Shown one piece after another: positions 8,074 to 15,767 of a stretch of 27,830 bases of DNA; the stretch's first letter is position 1, and each line of letters begins with the position of its first letter. The notes below the pieces were generated by a model, which saw only the letters and a list, made by a program, of their open reading frames with translations, did not search any database and had not been told where the DNA came from. The position numbers and the translations under genes were made by a program. This stretch comes from Fidelibacterota bacterium (GTDB taxonomy: Bacteria > Fidelibacterota > Fidelibacteria > Fidelibacterales > Fidelibacteraceae), in contig JAOZRH010000009.1 of assembly GCA_029931905.1 (NCBI GenBank), positions 1-27,830 on the forward strand. Reading direction: 5' to 3'.

Positions 8074-8499
8074 TTATACTATATTTTTTTCAGGAACCTT
8101 TCTCATTGATAATATCTTACTTGACCAAGGTGAATATGGTCTTATCAATTTATTTATTGTCAATATTGCCTTTTCTTGTTCAGCTTTATACTTCATTTCC
8201 ATATGAATTGCTGTAGAAATAGCCAATACAACTAATTTTTCTGGTGCAGTACTATTATCATCTACAACTCTCATTTTATTTTTCTTTTTTCTAATACTTT
8301 TTAAATGTTTGTATTTAGAATATTTAATTGTCCAAGTAATAAATTGCATAAAGAAATAAATCACAATCAACGATACCATCACAATCATTATTCCAAATAA
8401 AGAAATCATATAAACATAATTCATTTTAGAATCTACTGCAAATAGTGGCATCGAAAACAACAAAACAAACACTAAATATTTTTTAAAACTTTTACACAT
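8074..8499 (-). CDS. Small membrane (delta/OadG-like) subunit of the decarboxylase
   Basis: A 141-residue protein with a signal-like hydrophobic segment (8-22), one strong membrane helix at about 28-54 and a basic cytoplasmic tail. The tail holds VVLAISTAIHMEMKYK (about 89-104) and a Trp-containing block PYSPWSSKILSM (about 117-128). OadG/MmdD subunits have the same plan: one helix, then an A-I-A-x-A-I segment, then a W-x-x-x-x-R end. They hold the alpha and beta subunits together. Its place between the alpha and biotin-carrier genes fits exactly. The family is weakly conserved, so the assignment leans on both pattern and position. Confidence 0.8.
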   Translation of the reverse strand: MCKSFKKYLVFVLLFSMPLFAVDSKMNYVYMISLFGIMIVMVSLIVIYFFMQFITWTIKYSKYKHLKSIRKKKNKMRVVDDNSTAPEKLVVLAISTAIHMEMKYKAEQEKAILTINKLIRPYSPWSSKILSMRKVPEKNIV

Positions 8500-8528
8500 T
8501 ATACACTCATTTTATATTAATCTAATTA

Positions 8529-10076
8529 TTATAATGGAATATTTCCATGTTTTTTCATTGGACGAATTTCTTTTTTATTTGTCAAACTTTCTAATGCTCT
8601 GATTATTCTAAAACGAGTATTTTTCGGCTCAATAATATCATCAATAAATCCTCTACTTGCTGCAACATATGGATTTGCAAATTTATTTGAATATTCATCT
8701 TGCAATTCTTGCTCTTTTTTTCCATCTACATCATCTGTTAATTGTTTGCGATATAATATTTCAACAGCTCCTTTTGCACCCATAACAGCGATTTCAGAAG
8801 TAGGCCAAGCATAATTAAAATCACTTTTCAAATGTTTACTACTCATTACAATGTATGCTCCACCATAAGATTTACGAGTAATAACTGTAATTTTTGGAAC
8901 AGTCGCTTCAGCATAAGCATAAATCAATTTTGCCCCATGAGCAATAATTCCACCATATTCTTGTGTTGTACCAGGCATAAATCCTGGGACATCAACTAAT
9001 GTTACTATTGGAATATTAAAAGCATCACAAAACCTAATAAATCTGGCTGCTTTTATACTTGCTTTTATATCAAGAACTCCTGCAAGAACACTTGGTTGAT
9101 TTGCAACAATCCCTACAGATTGTCCATTAAAACGAGCAAATCCAACTATAATATTTGGAGCATGACTTTTTGATACTTCAAGAAATTCTTTATTATCCAC
9201 GATATCTAAAATTATTTCTTTCATATTGTATGGTTTATTTGGTGATTCAGGAATAATATCATTTAATTCTTCTGACATTCTTTCAATTGGATCTTCACAA
9301 GAAACACGAGGAGTATCTTCAAAATTATTCTGAGGAAGAAAAGAAATTAATTCTCTTACTAAAAACAATACATTCTCTTCAGATTCGCGAACAAAATGAG
9401 CTACACCAGATTGAGAAGCATGCATCATTGCTCCACCCAATTCACCAACTGTAACATCTTCGTTTGTAACAGTTTTTACAACTTTTGGACCTGTAATAAA
9501 CATATATGATGAATCTCTTGCCATAATAACAAAATCAGTAATTCCGGGGCTATAAACAGCACCACCAGCACAAGGACCTAAAATTACAGAAATTTGAGGA
9601 ATTACTCCAGATGCTTCAACATTTCTCTGAAAAATTTCTCCATAACCATATAAAGACATTACACCCTCTTGAATTCTAGCACCACCAGAATCATTCAATC
9701 CAATTACCGGTGCACCATTTTTCATTGCCATATCCATCACTTTACAAATTTTATTAGCAACTGCTTCGCCTAAACTTCCACCCATTACAGTAAAATTTTG
9801 TGCAAAAACATAAACTAATCTACCATTAATTGTACCATATCCAGTAACAACAGCATCACCCACAAAAACTTGTTTATCTAATCCAAAATCAGTGGCTCTA
9901 TGAGTAACAAACATATCAAATTCTTCAAAAGAATCTTGATCTAAAAGCATTTCAAGTCTTTCCCTTGCAGTATATTTCCCTTTTGCATGTTGTTTCTCTA
10001 TTCTTTTTTCACCACCACCTAAACGAGCTTCTTCTTTTTTATTAATTAATTCATCTATTTTTTTATGCATGCTCAT
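8529..10076 (-). CDS. mmdA: Methylmalonyl-CoA decarboxylase alpha / propionyl-CoA carboxyltransferase subunit
   Basis: The carboxyltransferase subunit moves the carboxyl group of methylmalonyl-CoA onto biotin, leaving propionyl-CoA. It is a 515-residue AccD/PccB-type protein with two crotonase-like halves. Visible blocks: HAKGKYTARERLEMLLD near the start; GLNDSGGARIQEGV (about 122-135) and GPCAGGAVYSPG (about 167-178), whose backbone amides form an oxyanion hole; and KSYGGAYIVMSSK in the second half. It ends in the usual NIPL. A carboxylase beta subunit looks the same, but no biotin carboxylase gene is near and the Na+-pump subunits are, so decarboxylase is preferred. It could run in reverse under a high Na+ gradient. 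Confidence 0.93.
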   Translation of the reverse strand: MSMHKKIDELINKKEEARLGGGEKRIEKQHAKGKYTARERLEMLLDQDSFEEFDMFVTHRATDFGLDKQVFVGDAVVTGYGTINGRLVYVFAQNFTVMGGSLGEAVANKICKVMDMAMKNGAPVIGLNDSGGARIQEGVMSLYGYGEIFQRNVEASGVIPQISVILGPCAGGAVYSPGITDFVIMARDSSYMFITGPKVVKTVTNEDVTVGELGGAMMHASQSGVAHFVRESEENVLFLVRELISFLPQNNFEDTPRVSCEDPIERMSEELNDIIPESPNKPYNMKEIILDIVDNKEFLEVSKSHAPNIIVGFARFNGQSVGIVANQPSVLAGVLDIKASIKAARFIRFCDAFNIPIVTLVDVPGFMPGTTQEYGGIIAHGAKLIYAYAEATVPKITVITRKSYGGAYIVMSSKHLKSDFNYAWPTSEIAVMGAKGAVEILYRKQLTDDVDGKKEQELQDEYSNKFANPYVAASRGFIDDIIEPKNTRFRIIRALESLTNKKEIRPMKKHGNIPL

Positions 10077-10112
10077 TTTAAATTATTCTCCCATATTTTT
10101 AATAAATAATTA

Positions 10113-10514
10113 TTAATGTTCTTCAGTTAATTCCGTCAATACACGAAACGATGATCTTGGATGTAAAAATGCAATTTTATGATTTCCTGCTCCAATTCTA
10201 GGTTTTTTATCAATCATCTTAATATCTGCTTGTTCTATTTTTTTTATTGCTTCACTTATATTTTCAACTCCATAAGCTAAATGATGAATCCCTTCACCCT
10301 TTTTCTCAATAAATTTTGCTACAGGGCTATCTTCTGATGTTGGTTCTAACAATTCGATTCGCACTTCACCAACTTTAAAAAATGCAACTTTTACCTTTTG
10401 ATCTTCAACATTTTCTATTCCATCAAATTCTAAACCCAAACTATCTCTATAATACTGCATTTGTTCATCTATCGATCTTACAGCTATTCCAATATGTGAA
10501 ATTTTTTTAATCAT
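10113..10514 (-). CDS. mce: Methylmalonyl-CoA epimerase
   Basis: This enzyme interconverts the (R) and (S) forms of methylmalonyl-CoA, so that the mutase product can be used by the decarboxylase. The 133 residues form the usual two-module vicinal-oxygen-chelate (glyoxalase-like) fold. Likely metal ligands are H7 (ISHIGIAV), E54 (VRIELLEP, where the Propionibacterium enzyme has Gln), a His of the H77-H78 pair (GEGIHHLAYGV) and E128 (LTELTEEH). Length and motif order are typical of the family. The SD GAGGG precedes the ATG closely. It sits 41 bases after the mutase and 36 before the carboxyltransferase, an order seen in many propionate operons. Confidence 0.95.
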   Translation of the reverse strand: MIKKISHIGIAVRSIDEQMQYYRDSLGLEFDGIENVEDQKVKVAFFKVGEVRIELLEPTSEDSPVAKFIEKKGEGIHHLAYGVENISEAIKKIEQADIKMIDKKPRIGAGNHKIAFLHPRSSFRVLTELTEEH

Positions 10515-10555
10515 TTGCCCTCAAAATTATTTGATAAATATAAAATATTATTCTG

Positions 10556-12211
10556 TTATACAACTACATTTTCCTTATATTCACCGAATATTTCCTTTAA
10601 AACATTTGTAATTTCACCCAATGTTGAATATACTTTTACAGAATTAATAATATATGGCATTAAATTTTCACTTCCTTGTGCAGCTTGTTTTAATTCATAT
10701 AGCGATTTTTCAACCAATTTATTATCTCTTGTTCTCTTCAATTCATTCAATTTATCTATTTGATTATTTTGAATTATTGGATCAATTTTTAATAAATTTT
10801 TTGGCGGTTCTTCTTTAATTTGATATTTATTCATTCCAACAACAACTCTTTCTTCATTTTCCATTTCTATCTGAAAACGATAAGCTTCTTTTTGAATTTC
10901 TCTCTGAACATATCCCTTTTCAATTGCTCCAATCATTCCACCCATTTCATCAATTTTTTCAATATATTTTATGGCTTCGGCTTCAAGTTTATCAGTCAAT
11001 GCTTCAATAAAATATGAACCACCAAGTGGATCTACGGTATCAGCTACACCAGATTCATTTGCAATTATTTGTTGAGTTCTAAGGGCAACTCTAACAGAAT
11101 CCTCTGTTGGTAATGATAATGCTTCATCACGACTATTTGTATGTAAAGATTGAGTTCCACCCAAAACAGCAGATAATGCTTGAATTGTAACCCTAGTAAT
11201 ATTATTATCTGGTTGTTGAGCAGTTAATGTTGAACCAGCTGTTTGAGTATGAAATCTAAGCATCATTGATTTTTTATCTTTTGCTCCAAATCTATCTTTC
11301 ATTATTTTTGCCCATAAACGACGAGCAGCTCTAAATTTTGCAACTTCTTCAAACAAATTATTATGTGCATTAAAGAAAAATGATAATCGTTTTGCAAATT
11401 TATCAACATCTAATCCAGTTTTGATAGCCGCTTCAACATAGGCAATTCCATCTGCTAAAGTAAAACCAATTTCTTGCATCGCTGTTGAACCTGCTTCGCG
11501 AATATGATATCCAGAAATTGAAATTGTATTCCATCGTGGAACATTTTTTGAACAATATTCGAAAATATCTGTAATTAATCTCATTGATGGTTTTGGAGGA
11601 AAGATATAAGTTCCTCTCGCAATATATTCTTTTAAAATATCATTTTGAATTGTTCCTGTAAGCTTATCCATCGTTACACCTTGTTTTTCTGCAACTGCAA
11701 TGTACATCGCCAATAAAACTCCAGCTGGTGCATTTATTGTCATACTTGTAGAAACTTTATCAAGAGGAATTTCATTGAATAATATTTCCATATCTTTTAA
11801 TGAGTCAATCGCTACACCAACTTTACCTACTTCACCATCACAAATTTGATCATCGGAATCATATCCAATTTGAGTTGGTAAATCAAATGCAACTGACAAT
11901 CCCGTCTGTCCTTGAGATAATAAATATTTATATCGTTCATTAGATTGTTTTGCATCACCAAATCCAGCATATTGTCGCATTGTCCAATAACGACCACGAT
12001 ACATTGATGGATAAACACCACGAGTATATGGATATTCTCCTGGATAACCAACTGTTTCAAAAGATTCTTCTTTTAAATCGTCTTTTGAATACAATGGATC
12101 AATAATAACATCTGATAAAGTTGTAAATTTATCTTTTTGTTCTTTTATTCTTCCAACAAATGGTGCTCGAGTTTTTTCTAACCATTCCTGTTTTGAATTT
12201 GATTTTCCCAT
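10556..12211 (-). CDS. mcmA1: Methylmalonyl-CoA mutase, large (catalytic) subunit, split form
   Basis: This subunit holds the substrate-binding TIM barrel of the B12-dependent mutase that interconverts succinyl-CoA and (R)-methylmalonyl-CoA. The residues that define a methylmalonyl-CoA rather than isobutyryl-CoA mutase are present, with a constant offset of 8 from Propionibacterium numbering: Y81 (Y89), R199 (R207), Y235-H236 (Y243-H244). Other blocks include RFHTQTAGSTLTAQQPDNN. The 551 residues end where the barrel and linker end; the B12-binding domain with its D-x-H-x-x-G motif is absent, so this is the split form needing a separate small subunit. No such gene is in the window. The SD GAGGG is good. 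It is the first gene of the operon. Confidence 0.94.
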   Translation of the reverse strand: MGKSNSKQEWLEKTRAPFVGRIKEQKDKFTTLSDVIIDPLYSKDDLKEESFETVGYPGEYPYTRGVYPSMYRGRYWTMRQYAGFGDAKQSNERYKYLLSQGQTGLSVAFDLPTQIGYDSDDQICDGEVGKVGVAIDSLKDMEILFNEIPLDKVSTSMTINAPAGVLLAMYIAVAEKQGVTMDKLTGTIQNDILKEYIARGTYIFPPKPSMRLITDIFEYCSKNVPRWNTISISGYHIREAGSTAMQEIGFTLADGIAYVEAAIKTGLDVDKFAKRLSFFFNAHNNLFEEVAKFRAARRLWAKIMKDRFGAKDKKSMMLRFHTQTAGSTLTAQQPDNNITRVTIQALSAVLGGTQSLHTNSRDEALSLPTEDSVRVALRTQQIIANESGVADTVDPLGGSYFIEALTDKLEAEAIKYIEKIDEMGGMIGAIEKGYVQREIQKEAYRFQIEMENEERVVVGMNKYQIKEEPPKNLLKIDPIIQNNQIDKLNELKRTRDNKLVEKSLYELKQAAQGSENLMPYIINSVKVYSTLGEITNVLKEIFGEYKENVVV

Positions 12212-12279
12212 TTTTCCCTCTATAATATTTCCAAATTATTTATGGTATAAAGTTAATAAAATAATCTACTAAACAAAAC

Positions 12280-12308
12280 ATTATATTACTTTTTTTACAA
12301 TTTTCTAA
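12280..12308 (-). promoter_or_regulatory. Promoter candidate for the methylmalonyl-CoA operon
   Basis: In the 238-base gap between the diverging mutase and spmA genes, the leftward strand has a perfect TATAAT (complement of 12280-12285) with a weak TTAGAA 17 bases upstream (complement of 12303-12308). It would give a leader of about 60 bases. No cobalamin-riboswitch core or clear operator was seen in the gap. Because the gap is very AT-rich, this is only a candidate. No convincing promoter for spmA was found. Confidence 0.35.
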
Positions 12309-12449
12309 TAAGTTAATGAGAGTTTCAATAATATATTTTTTCTAATAGTTGATAAACTAATATTTTTTAAAAATTACACTTTGCTAAAGTATAAAAAAAT
12401 TGTAGTTTTAGAGTGAAAATATTTTTTTGAAAATTAAAAGGAGAATAAT

Positions 12450-13127
12450 ATGATTAATATCGTATGGTTAGCTCTATTATCGATTGGTATTCTAGTAGCA
12501 GGATTTAGTTGTCTTGGAATCGAAATTACTTCTGCTGGTTGGATAATGGAACCAAGTTGGGAACCATTAATGAATATGACAAATTCAGTATTTGAAGAGG
12601 CAAAACATGCAGTTACACTTGCATTTGGTTTGGTTGGAATAATGGCTTTATGGCTTGGGATTATGAAAATTGCAGAAAAATCTGGATTAATTAATGTTAT
12701 TGCAAGAGGTTTAAAACCAATTATGGTATGGTTATTTCCAGAAGTGCCAGCAGATCATCCGGCTATGGGATCGATTATTATGGCAATGGCAGCAAGTATG
12801 CTTGGACTTGGAAATGCTGCAACTCCATTAGGATTAAAAGCAATTGGAGAGTTACAAAAATTAAATAAAATAAAAGATACAGCTACAAATGCAATGTGTA
12901 CTTATATGGCAATGAGTACTTCTAGTGTTACAATTATTCCTGCTACTATCATTGGAATTCGTGCAGCATCTGGCTCTACAAATCCAACAGAAATAATTGG
13001 ACCAGTAATTGTAGCAACAGGCGTTTCTACAACAGTTGCAATAATAATGTCAAAATTATTACAAAAACTACCAAGATATCAACTCCCAAAAGTTGATGGC
13101 GTGGTTGAAACAATAGAGGAGAATTAA
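12450..13127 (+). CDS. spmA: SpmA-like membrane protein (nucleoside-recognition/Gate domain)
   Basis: A 225-residue polytopic membrane protein of the family called spore maturation protein A, with about five hydrophobic helices. The Gate-domain block MGSIIMAMAASMLGLGNAATPLGLKA lies in the middle (about 107-132), followed by TNAMCTYMAMSTSSVTIIPATIIG. In Bacillus SpmA and SpmB are needed for spore core dehydration, but homologues occur in many non-sporulating Gram-negative bacteria, where they may be small-molecule transporters of unknown substrate. The SD is strong (AAGGAGA). It is translated together with spmB, whose ATG comes after a 2-base gap. Nothing else in the window suggests sporulation. 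Confidence 0.9.
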   Translation: MINIVWLALLSIGILVAGFSCLGIEITSAGWIMEPSWEPLMNMTNSVFEEAKHAVTLAFGLVGIMALWLGIMKIAEKSGLINVIARGLKPIMVWLFPEVPADHPAMGSIIMAMAASMLGLGNAATPLGLKAIGELQKLNKIKDTATNAMCTYMAMSTSSVTIIPATIIGIRAASGSTNPTEIIGPVIVATGVSTTVAIIMSKLLQKLPRYQLPKVDGVVETIEEN

Positions 13128-13129
13128 TT

Positions 13130-13666
13130 ATGTTTCAAAATATAGTAAATGGCCTTTCAGTTTTAGCAATTCCACTAATTTTGCTTTTTATTCCAATTTA
13201 TGGATATTTCAAAAAAGTAAAAGTTTATGAAGTATTTACAGAAGGTGCAAAAGAAGGATTTGAAGTTGCAATAAAAATTATTCCATTTTTAGTAGCAATT
13301 TTTCTTGCAATAAGTGTATTCCGCAGTTCTGGTGCAATGGATTTTCTTGCTTGGATTTTATCACCAATAACTAATGCCATAGGAATGCCTGGCGAAATTT
13401 TACCACTGGCTTTTATGCGACCATTATCAGGAAGTGGGGCTTTGGGAATTGTTTCAAACTTAGTTACAACTTACGGACCAGATTCTATGATTGGAAGAAT
13501 CGCTTCTGTAATGATGGGTTCAACAGAAACAACATTTTATATTCTTGCGGTATATTTTGGATCAGTATCAGTTAGAAAAACAAGACACGCACTTCCTGCT
13601 GCATTAACTGCCGATCTTGCTGGAATAATATCTTCAGTTGTAATTTGTCATATTCTTTTTGATTAA
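13130..13666 (+). CDS. spmB: SpmB-like membrane protein (nucleoside-recognition/Gate domain)
   Basis: A 178-residue partner of SpmA, of normal family length, with four to five hydrophobic segments. The typical SpmB block is clear: LPLAFMRPLSGSGALGIVSN in the middle, then a DSMIGRIASVMMGSTETTFYILAVYFGSVSVRK region. The family's Gate fold suggests a membrane channel or exchanger component made jointly by A and B; the substrate is not known. Its SD (GAGGAG) lies in the last codons of spmA, so the two are translationally linked. Rightward transcription would run straight into the palindromic element that begins 50 bases after the stop. Confidence 0.92.
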   Translation: MFQNIVNGLSVLAIPLILLFIPIYGYFKKVKVYEVFTEGAKEGFEVAIKIIPFLVAIFLAISVFRSSGAMDFLAWILSPITNAIGMPGEILPLAFMRPLSGSGALGIVSNLVTTYGPDSMIGRIASVMMGSTETTFYILAVYFGSVSVRKTRHALPAALTADLAGIISSVVICHILFD

Positions 13667-13716
13667 ATGATATAATTAAAAAGTCAAAATATTTTTTTAA
13701 CAAAGGTTTGTTTTAT

Positions 13717-13862
13717 GGAGTGCATTAACCGTGTTAATACGATGCGAAGATGAAATCTTCGCAAAAAAAGATTAAATTCCTATCGAAATTTATCATATCA
13801 ACCCGCCTGTATAGTCGAGCAGACATTGTTGGTCACCAAACTGAGAGAAGTTGATGTACTCC
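13717..13862. other. Palindrome-rich non-coding element (candidate structured RNA or MITE/REP-like element)
   Basis: A 146-base block between the ends of two converging genes. The outer arms, 13717-13729 (ggagtgcattaac) and 13850-13862 (gttgatgtactcc), pair over 13 positions as RNA, counting two G-U pairs. Inside are a perfect 8-bp hairpin (13744-13751 with 13755-13762, loop GAA), an 8-bp hairpin with one bulge (13770-13778 with 13787-13794), a TTGGTCACCAA palindrome (13829-13839), and ATTAAC-CGT-GTTAAT (13724-13738), which competes with the left arm. Bases 13801-13862 count 29 G+C of 62, well above the surroundings. No known RNA class (tmRNA, SRP, RNase P, 6S, TPP or cobalamin riboswitch) was recognised. 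As DNA the arms would be imperfect terminal inverted repeats. Confidence 0.6.
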
Positions 13863-13903
13863 AAAAATTAACACATTTCGTCTTTATAAGTAATTTATAT
13901 TTT

Positions 13904-14800
13904 CTATTTTTCTAAATAAAAAAATTCTAATGTTTTCGGTAAAAGTTCTACCTCTAAAGGTGTTACTCCAAAAACTTCGCCTTCAGGATTACAGAATTTT
14001 TCTGGGTCAGTTTCTGCAATAATATGTTTGCCTTGATAGATAGTAATAGCAGGATGATCAATATGAGTTCCTTTGTAAATTTTTGGAAATAGACCTAACA
14101 ATTCCCTTCTCGTTACCTTATCCATTACCAAAATCTCCATAACTCCATCGTCCATTACAGAATTTGGACTAATCAACATATTGCCACCCACAGTAACAGA
14201 ATTGCAAAAATAACAAAATAGAGCTTCGTCATGTGTATGAATTTTTCCATCAATATTTAATTTCAATTTATGAGTGTTTAATTTAAAAGTTTCTGTAACA
14301 ACTGTTATCGCATATGCCGAATTACCAATTTTTTTCAATGGTTCTGCATTTTTACTAACATCTGCAACAAATCCAAATCCCATATTGTTCACAAAATAAT
14401 ATTTTTTATTGTTTGTAATAAATGATAACACATCAATAATTCTTGTTCTTTTTTGCAGTACCGCTTTAATTCCATCATCCATTGAATACATATTAAAATC
14501 TTTAGCAAGTGAATTTCCTGTCCCAACCGGAATTATTCCTATCGGTGGAATTTTTTTACCTGGATTATTCATTACACCATTCACTACTTCATATTCCGTA
14601 CCATCACCTCCAACAGAAAGAATCGCATCTGTCTCATATAAATTTAATTGCTGAATAATTTCAGAAGCATGAGAACGATATAAAGTTCTATGAGGAATTA
14701 CCGTATGTCCAGCATCTCTAAATTTTTTTAAAATCTCTGGATATTTTTTCTCGCCCCTGCCATGTCCCGAATTCGGATTAAAAATCATTTGTATTAACAT
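13904..14800 (-). CDS. Diacylglycerol/lipid kinase family protein (DagK/YegS/BmrU-like)
   Basis: A cytoplasmic lipid kinase of the diacylglycerol-kinase catalytic family, which phosphorylates diacylglycerol or a related lipid with ATP at the membrane surface. The 298-residue length is typical. Motifs in order: NPNSGHGRG (8-16), the nucleotide-binding S-V-G-G-D-G-T (62-68) followed by E-x-E-V-V-N-G, and GIIPVGTGNSLAKDF (88-102). The C-terminal beta-sandwich contains MDDGVMEILVM and ends without extra domains. The exact substrate (diacylglycerol, phosphatidylglycerol, sphingoid base) cannot be read from sequence. The SD AGGAGG is strong. It faces away from the NlpC/P60 gene across a 130-base gap. 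Confidence 0.9.
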   Translation of the reverse strand: MLIQMIFNPNSGHGRGEKKYPEILKKFRDAGHTVIPHRTLYRSHASEIIQQLNLYETDAILSVGGDGTEYEVVNGVMNNPGKKIPPIGIIPVGTGNSLAKDFNMYSMDDGIKAVLQKRTRIIDVLSFITNNKKYYFVNNMGFGFVADVSKNAEPLKKIGNSAYAITVVTETFKLNTHKLKLNIDGKIHTHDEALFCYFCNSVTVGGNMLISPNSVMDDGVMEILVMDKVTRRELLGLFPKIYKGTHIDHPAITIYQGKHIIAETDPEKFCNPEGEVFGVTPLEVELLPKTLEFFYLEK

Positions 14801-14891
14801 TTTTCCTCCTACAATTATTAATATAATAACAAACTTAATAAAGTAATCATTTTTATAAATAAATCATATTAATTAATGAAAAATGTTTGTA

Positions 14892-14908
14892 AACTATATA
14901 GTTATAAT
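14892..14908 (+). promoter_or_regulatory. Promoter-like TATAAT with overlapping 12-base palindrome
   Basis: A perfect palindrome AACTATATAGTT (14892-14903) runs directly into a TATAAT (14903-14908), 22 bases before the NlpC/P60 start. The palindrome would sit in the spacer of the promoter, where a repressor could act. No good -35 is found at 16-18 bases, and such palindromes are not rare in AT-rich DNA. Confidence 0.25.
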
Positions 14909-14930
14909 TTTGAAAAAAAATAGGTGAAAA

Positions 14931-15725
14931 ATGAAAAAAATAGTAAAAACAACATTCGCAAATATTTATGATAACCCATCATTTCAATCTCAAGTTGTAA
15001 CACAGGGAATAATGTGGGAACTTGTTGAAATGTTAGATAAAAAAGGTGATTGGATAAAATTAAAATTACCAGATGGATATATTGGTTGGACACAAAATTT
15101 CTTTTTGATTGAAATAGATGATGATTTTTATAAACAAACCAAAAAAATGGAACATTTAACAATTCATAAACCATTTACTGCAATATATTCTGATGAAAAG
15201 TTAAATAATAAAATTTCAAATGCCAGTTTAGGTGTTAAATTTCCAATTATAGAAAAAAAAGACGAATTATATAAAGTTTATCTAACAAATAAAAATATTG
15301 GATATTTAAAACAGTCACAAATCACAGAAACTAATATCCGTAAAAATATCATTTCAATTGCAAAAAGTTTTCTCGGAACTTCATATCAATGGGGTGGACG
15401 AACTGAATTTGGAATTGATTGTTCGGGATTAACTCAAACTGTTTTATCAATACAAAATATTGCAATTCCACGAGATGCAAGTCAACAAATCAAATTAGTA
15501 AAAGATTATAAAATTGAATTAAAAGATGCAAAACCTGGCGATCTTGTTTTTTTTCAAAATGAAAATGGATCAATTGTTCATGTTGCATTTATTTTAGAAT
15601 CACCAATTTATATTCATTCTTCAAGTGAAATGAAAATAAATTCATTAGATAAAGATGATGAATTATATTCTGAAAAACTATTCAAAATGGTAGAAGGAAT
15701 TTATTCAATAGAAAATTTACTCTAA
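14931..15725 (+). CDS. SH3-NlpC/P60 cell-wall peptidase, without signal peptide
   Basis: A cysteine peptidase that cleaves gamma-D-glutamyl-diamino acid bonds in peptidoglycan peptides. Two SH3-like regions (about 3-60, with GYIGWTQNF, and about 75-130) precede the NlpC/P60 domain (140-264). The active site is visible: C164 in FGIDCSGL, H217 in SIVHVAF and a third polar residue, H229, in YIHSSSEM; the WGG before the Cys is also typical. There is no signal peptide, which resembles YkfC-type enzymes that recycle murein peptides in the cytoplasm; a non-classical export route would be the alternative. The SD AGGTG is close. trpS follows 42 bases downstream on the same strand. Confidence 0.88.
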   Translation: MKKIVKTTFANIYDNPSFQSQVVTQGIMWELVEMLDKKGDWIKLKLPDGYIGWTQNFFLIEIDDDFYKQTKKMEHLTIHKPFTAIYSDEKLNNKISNASLGVKFPIIEKKDELYKVYLTNKNIGYLKQSQITETNIRKNIISIAKSFLGTSYQWGGRTEFGIDCSGLTQTVLSIQNIAIPRDASQQIKLVKDYKIELKDAKPGDLVFFQNENGSIVHVAFILESPIYIHSSSEMKINSLDKDDELYSEKLFKMVEGIYSIENLL

Positions 15726-15767
15726 AGACATTCATTTAAAACAATTATTACAAAAGGAAATATAACA

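Noticed and set aside
12212..12449. Cobalamin riboswitch ahead of the B12-dependent mutase
   Set aside because: No GCCACTG-like core or suitable long paired region was found; the gap is nearly pure A/T.
12450..13666. Evidence for endospore formation
   Set aside because: spmA/spmB homologues are common in non-sporulating bacteria and no other sporulation gene is present.
13793..13862. Short leftward frame of about 22 codons across the G+C-richer part of the palindromic element
   Set aside because: It has no ATG start and ends in two stop codons. It could be a relic of a coding fragment, but it is too short to call, and the secondary structure explains the region better.
13717..13862. Integron attC site
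   Set aside because: The arms resemble attC simple sites only loosely (GTTGATG does not fit GTTRRRY), no integrase or cassette array is present.
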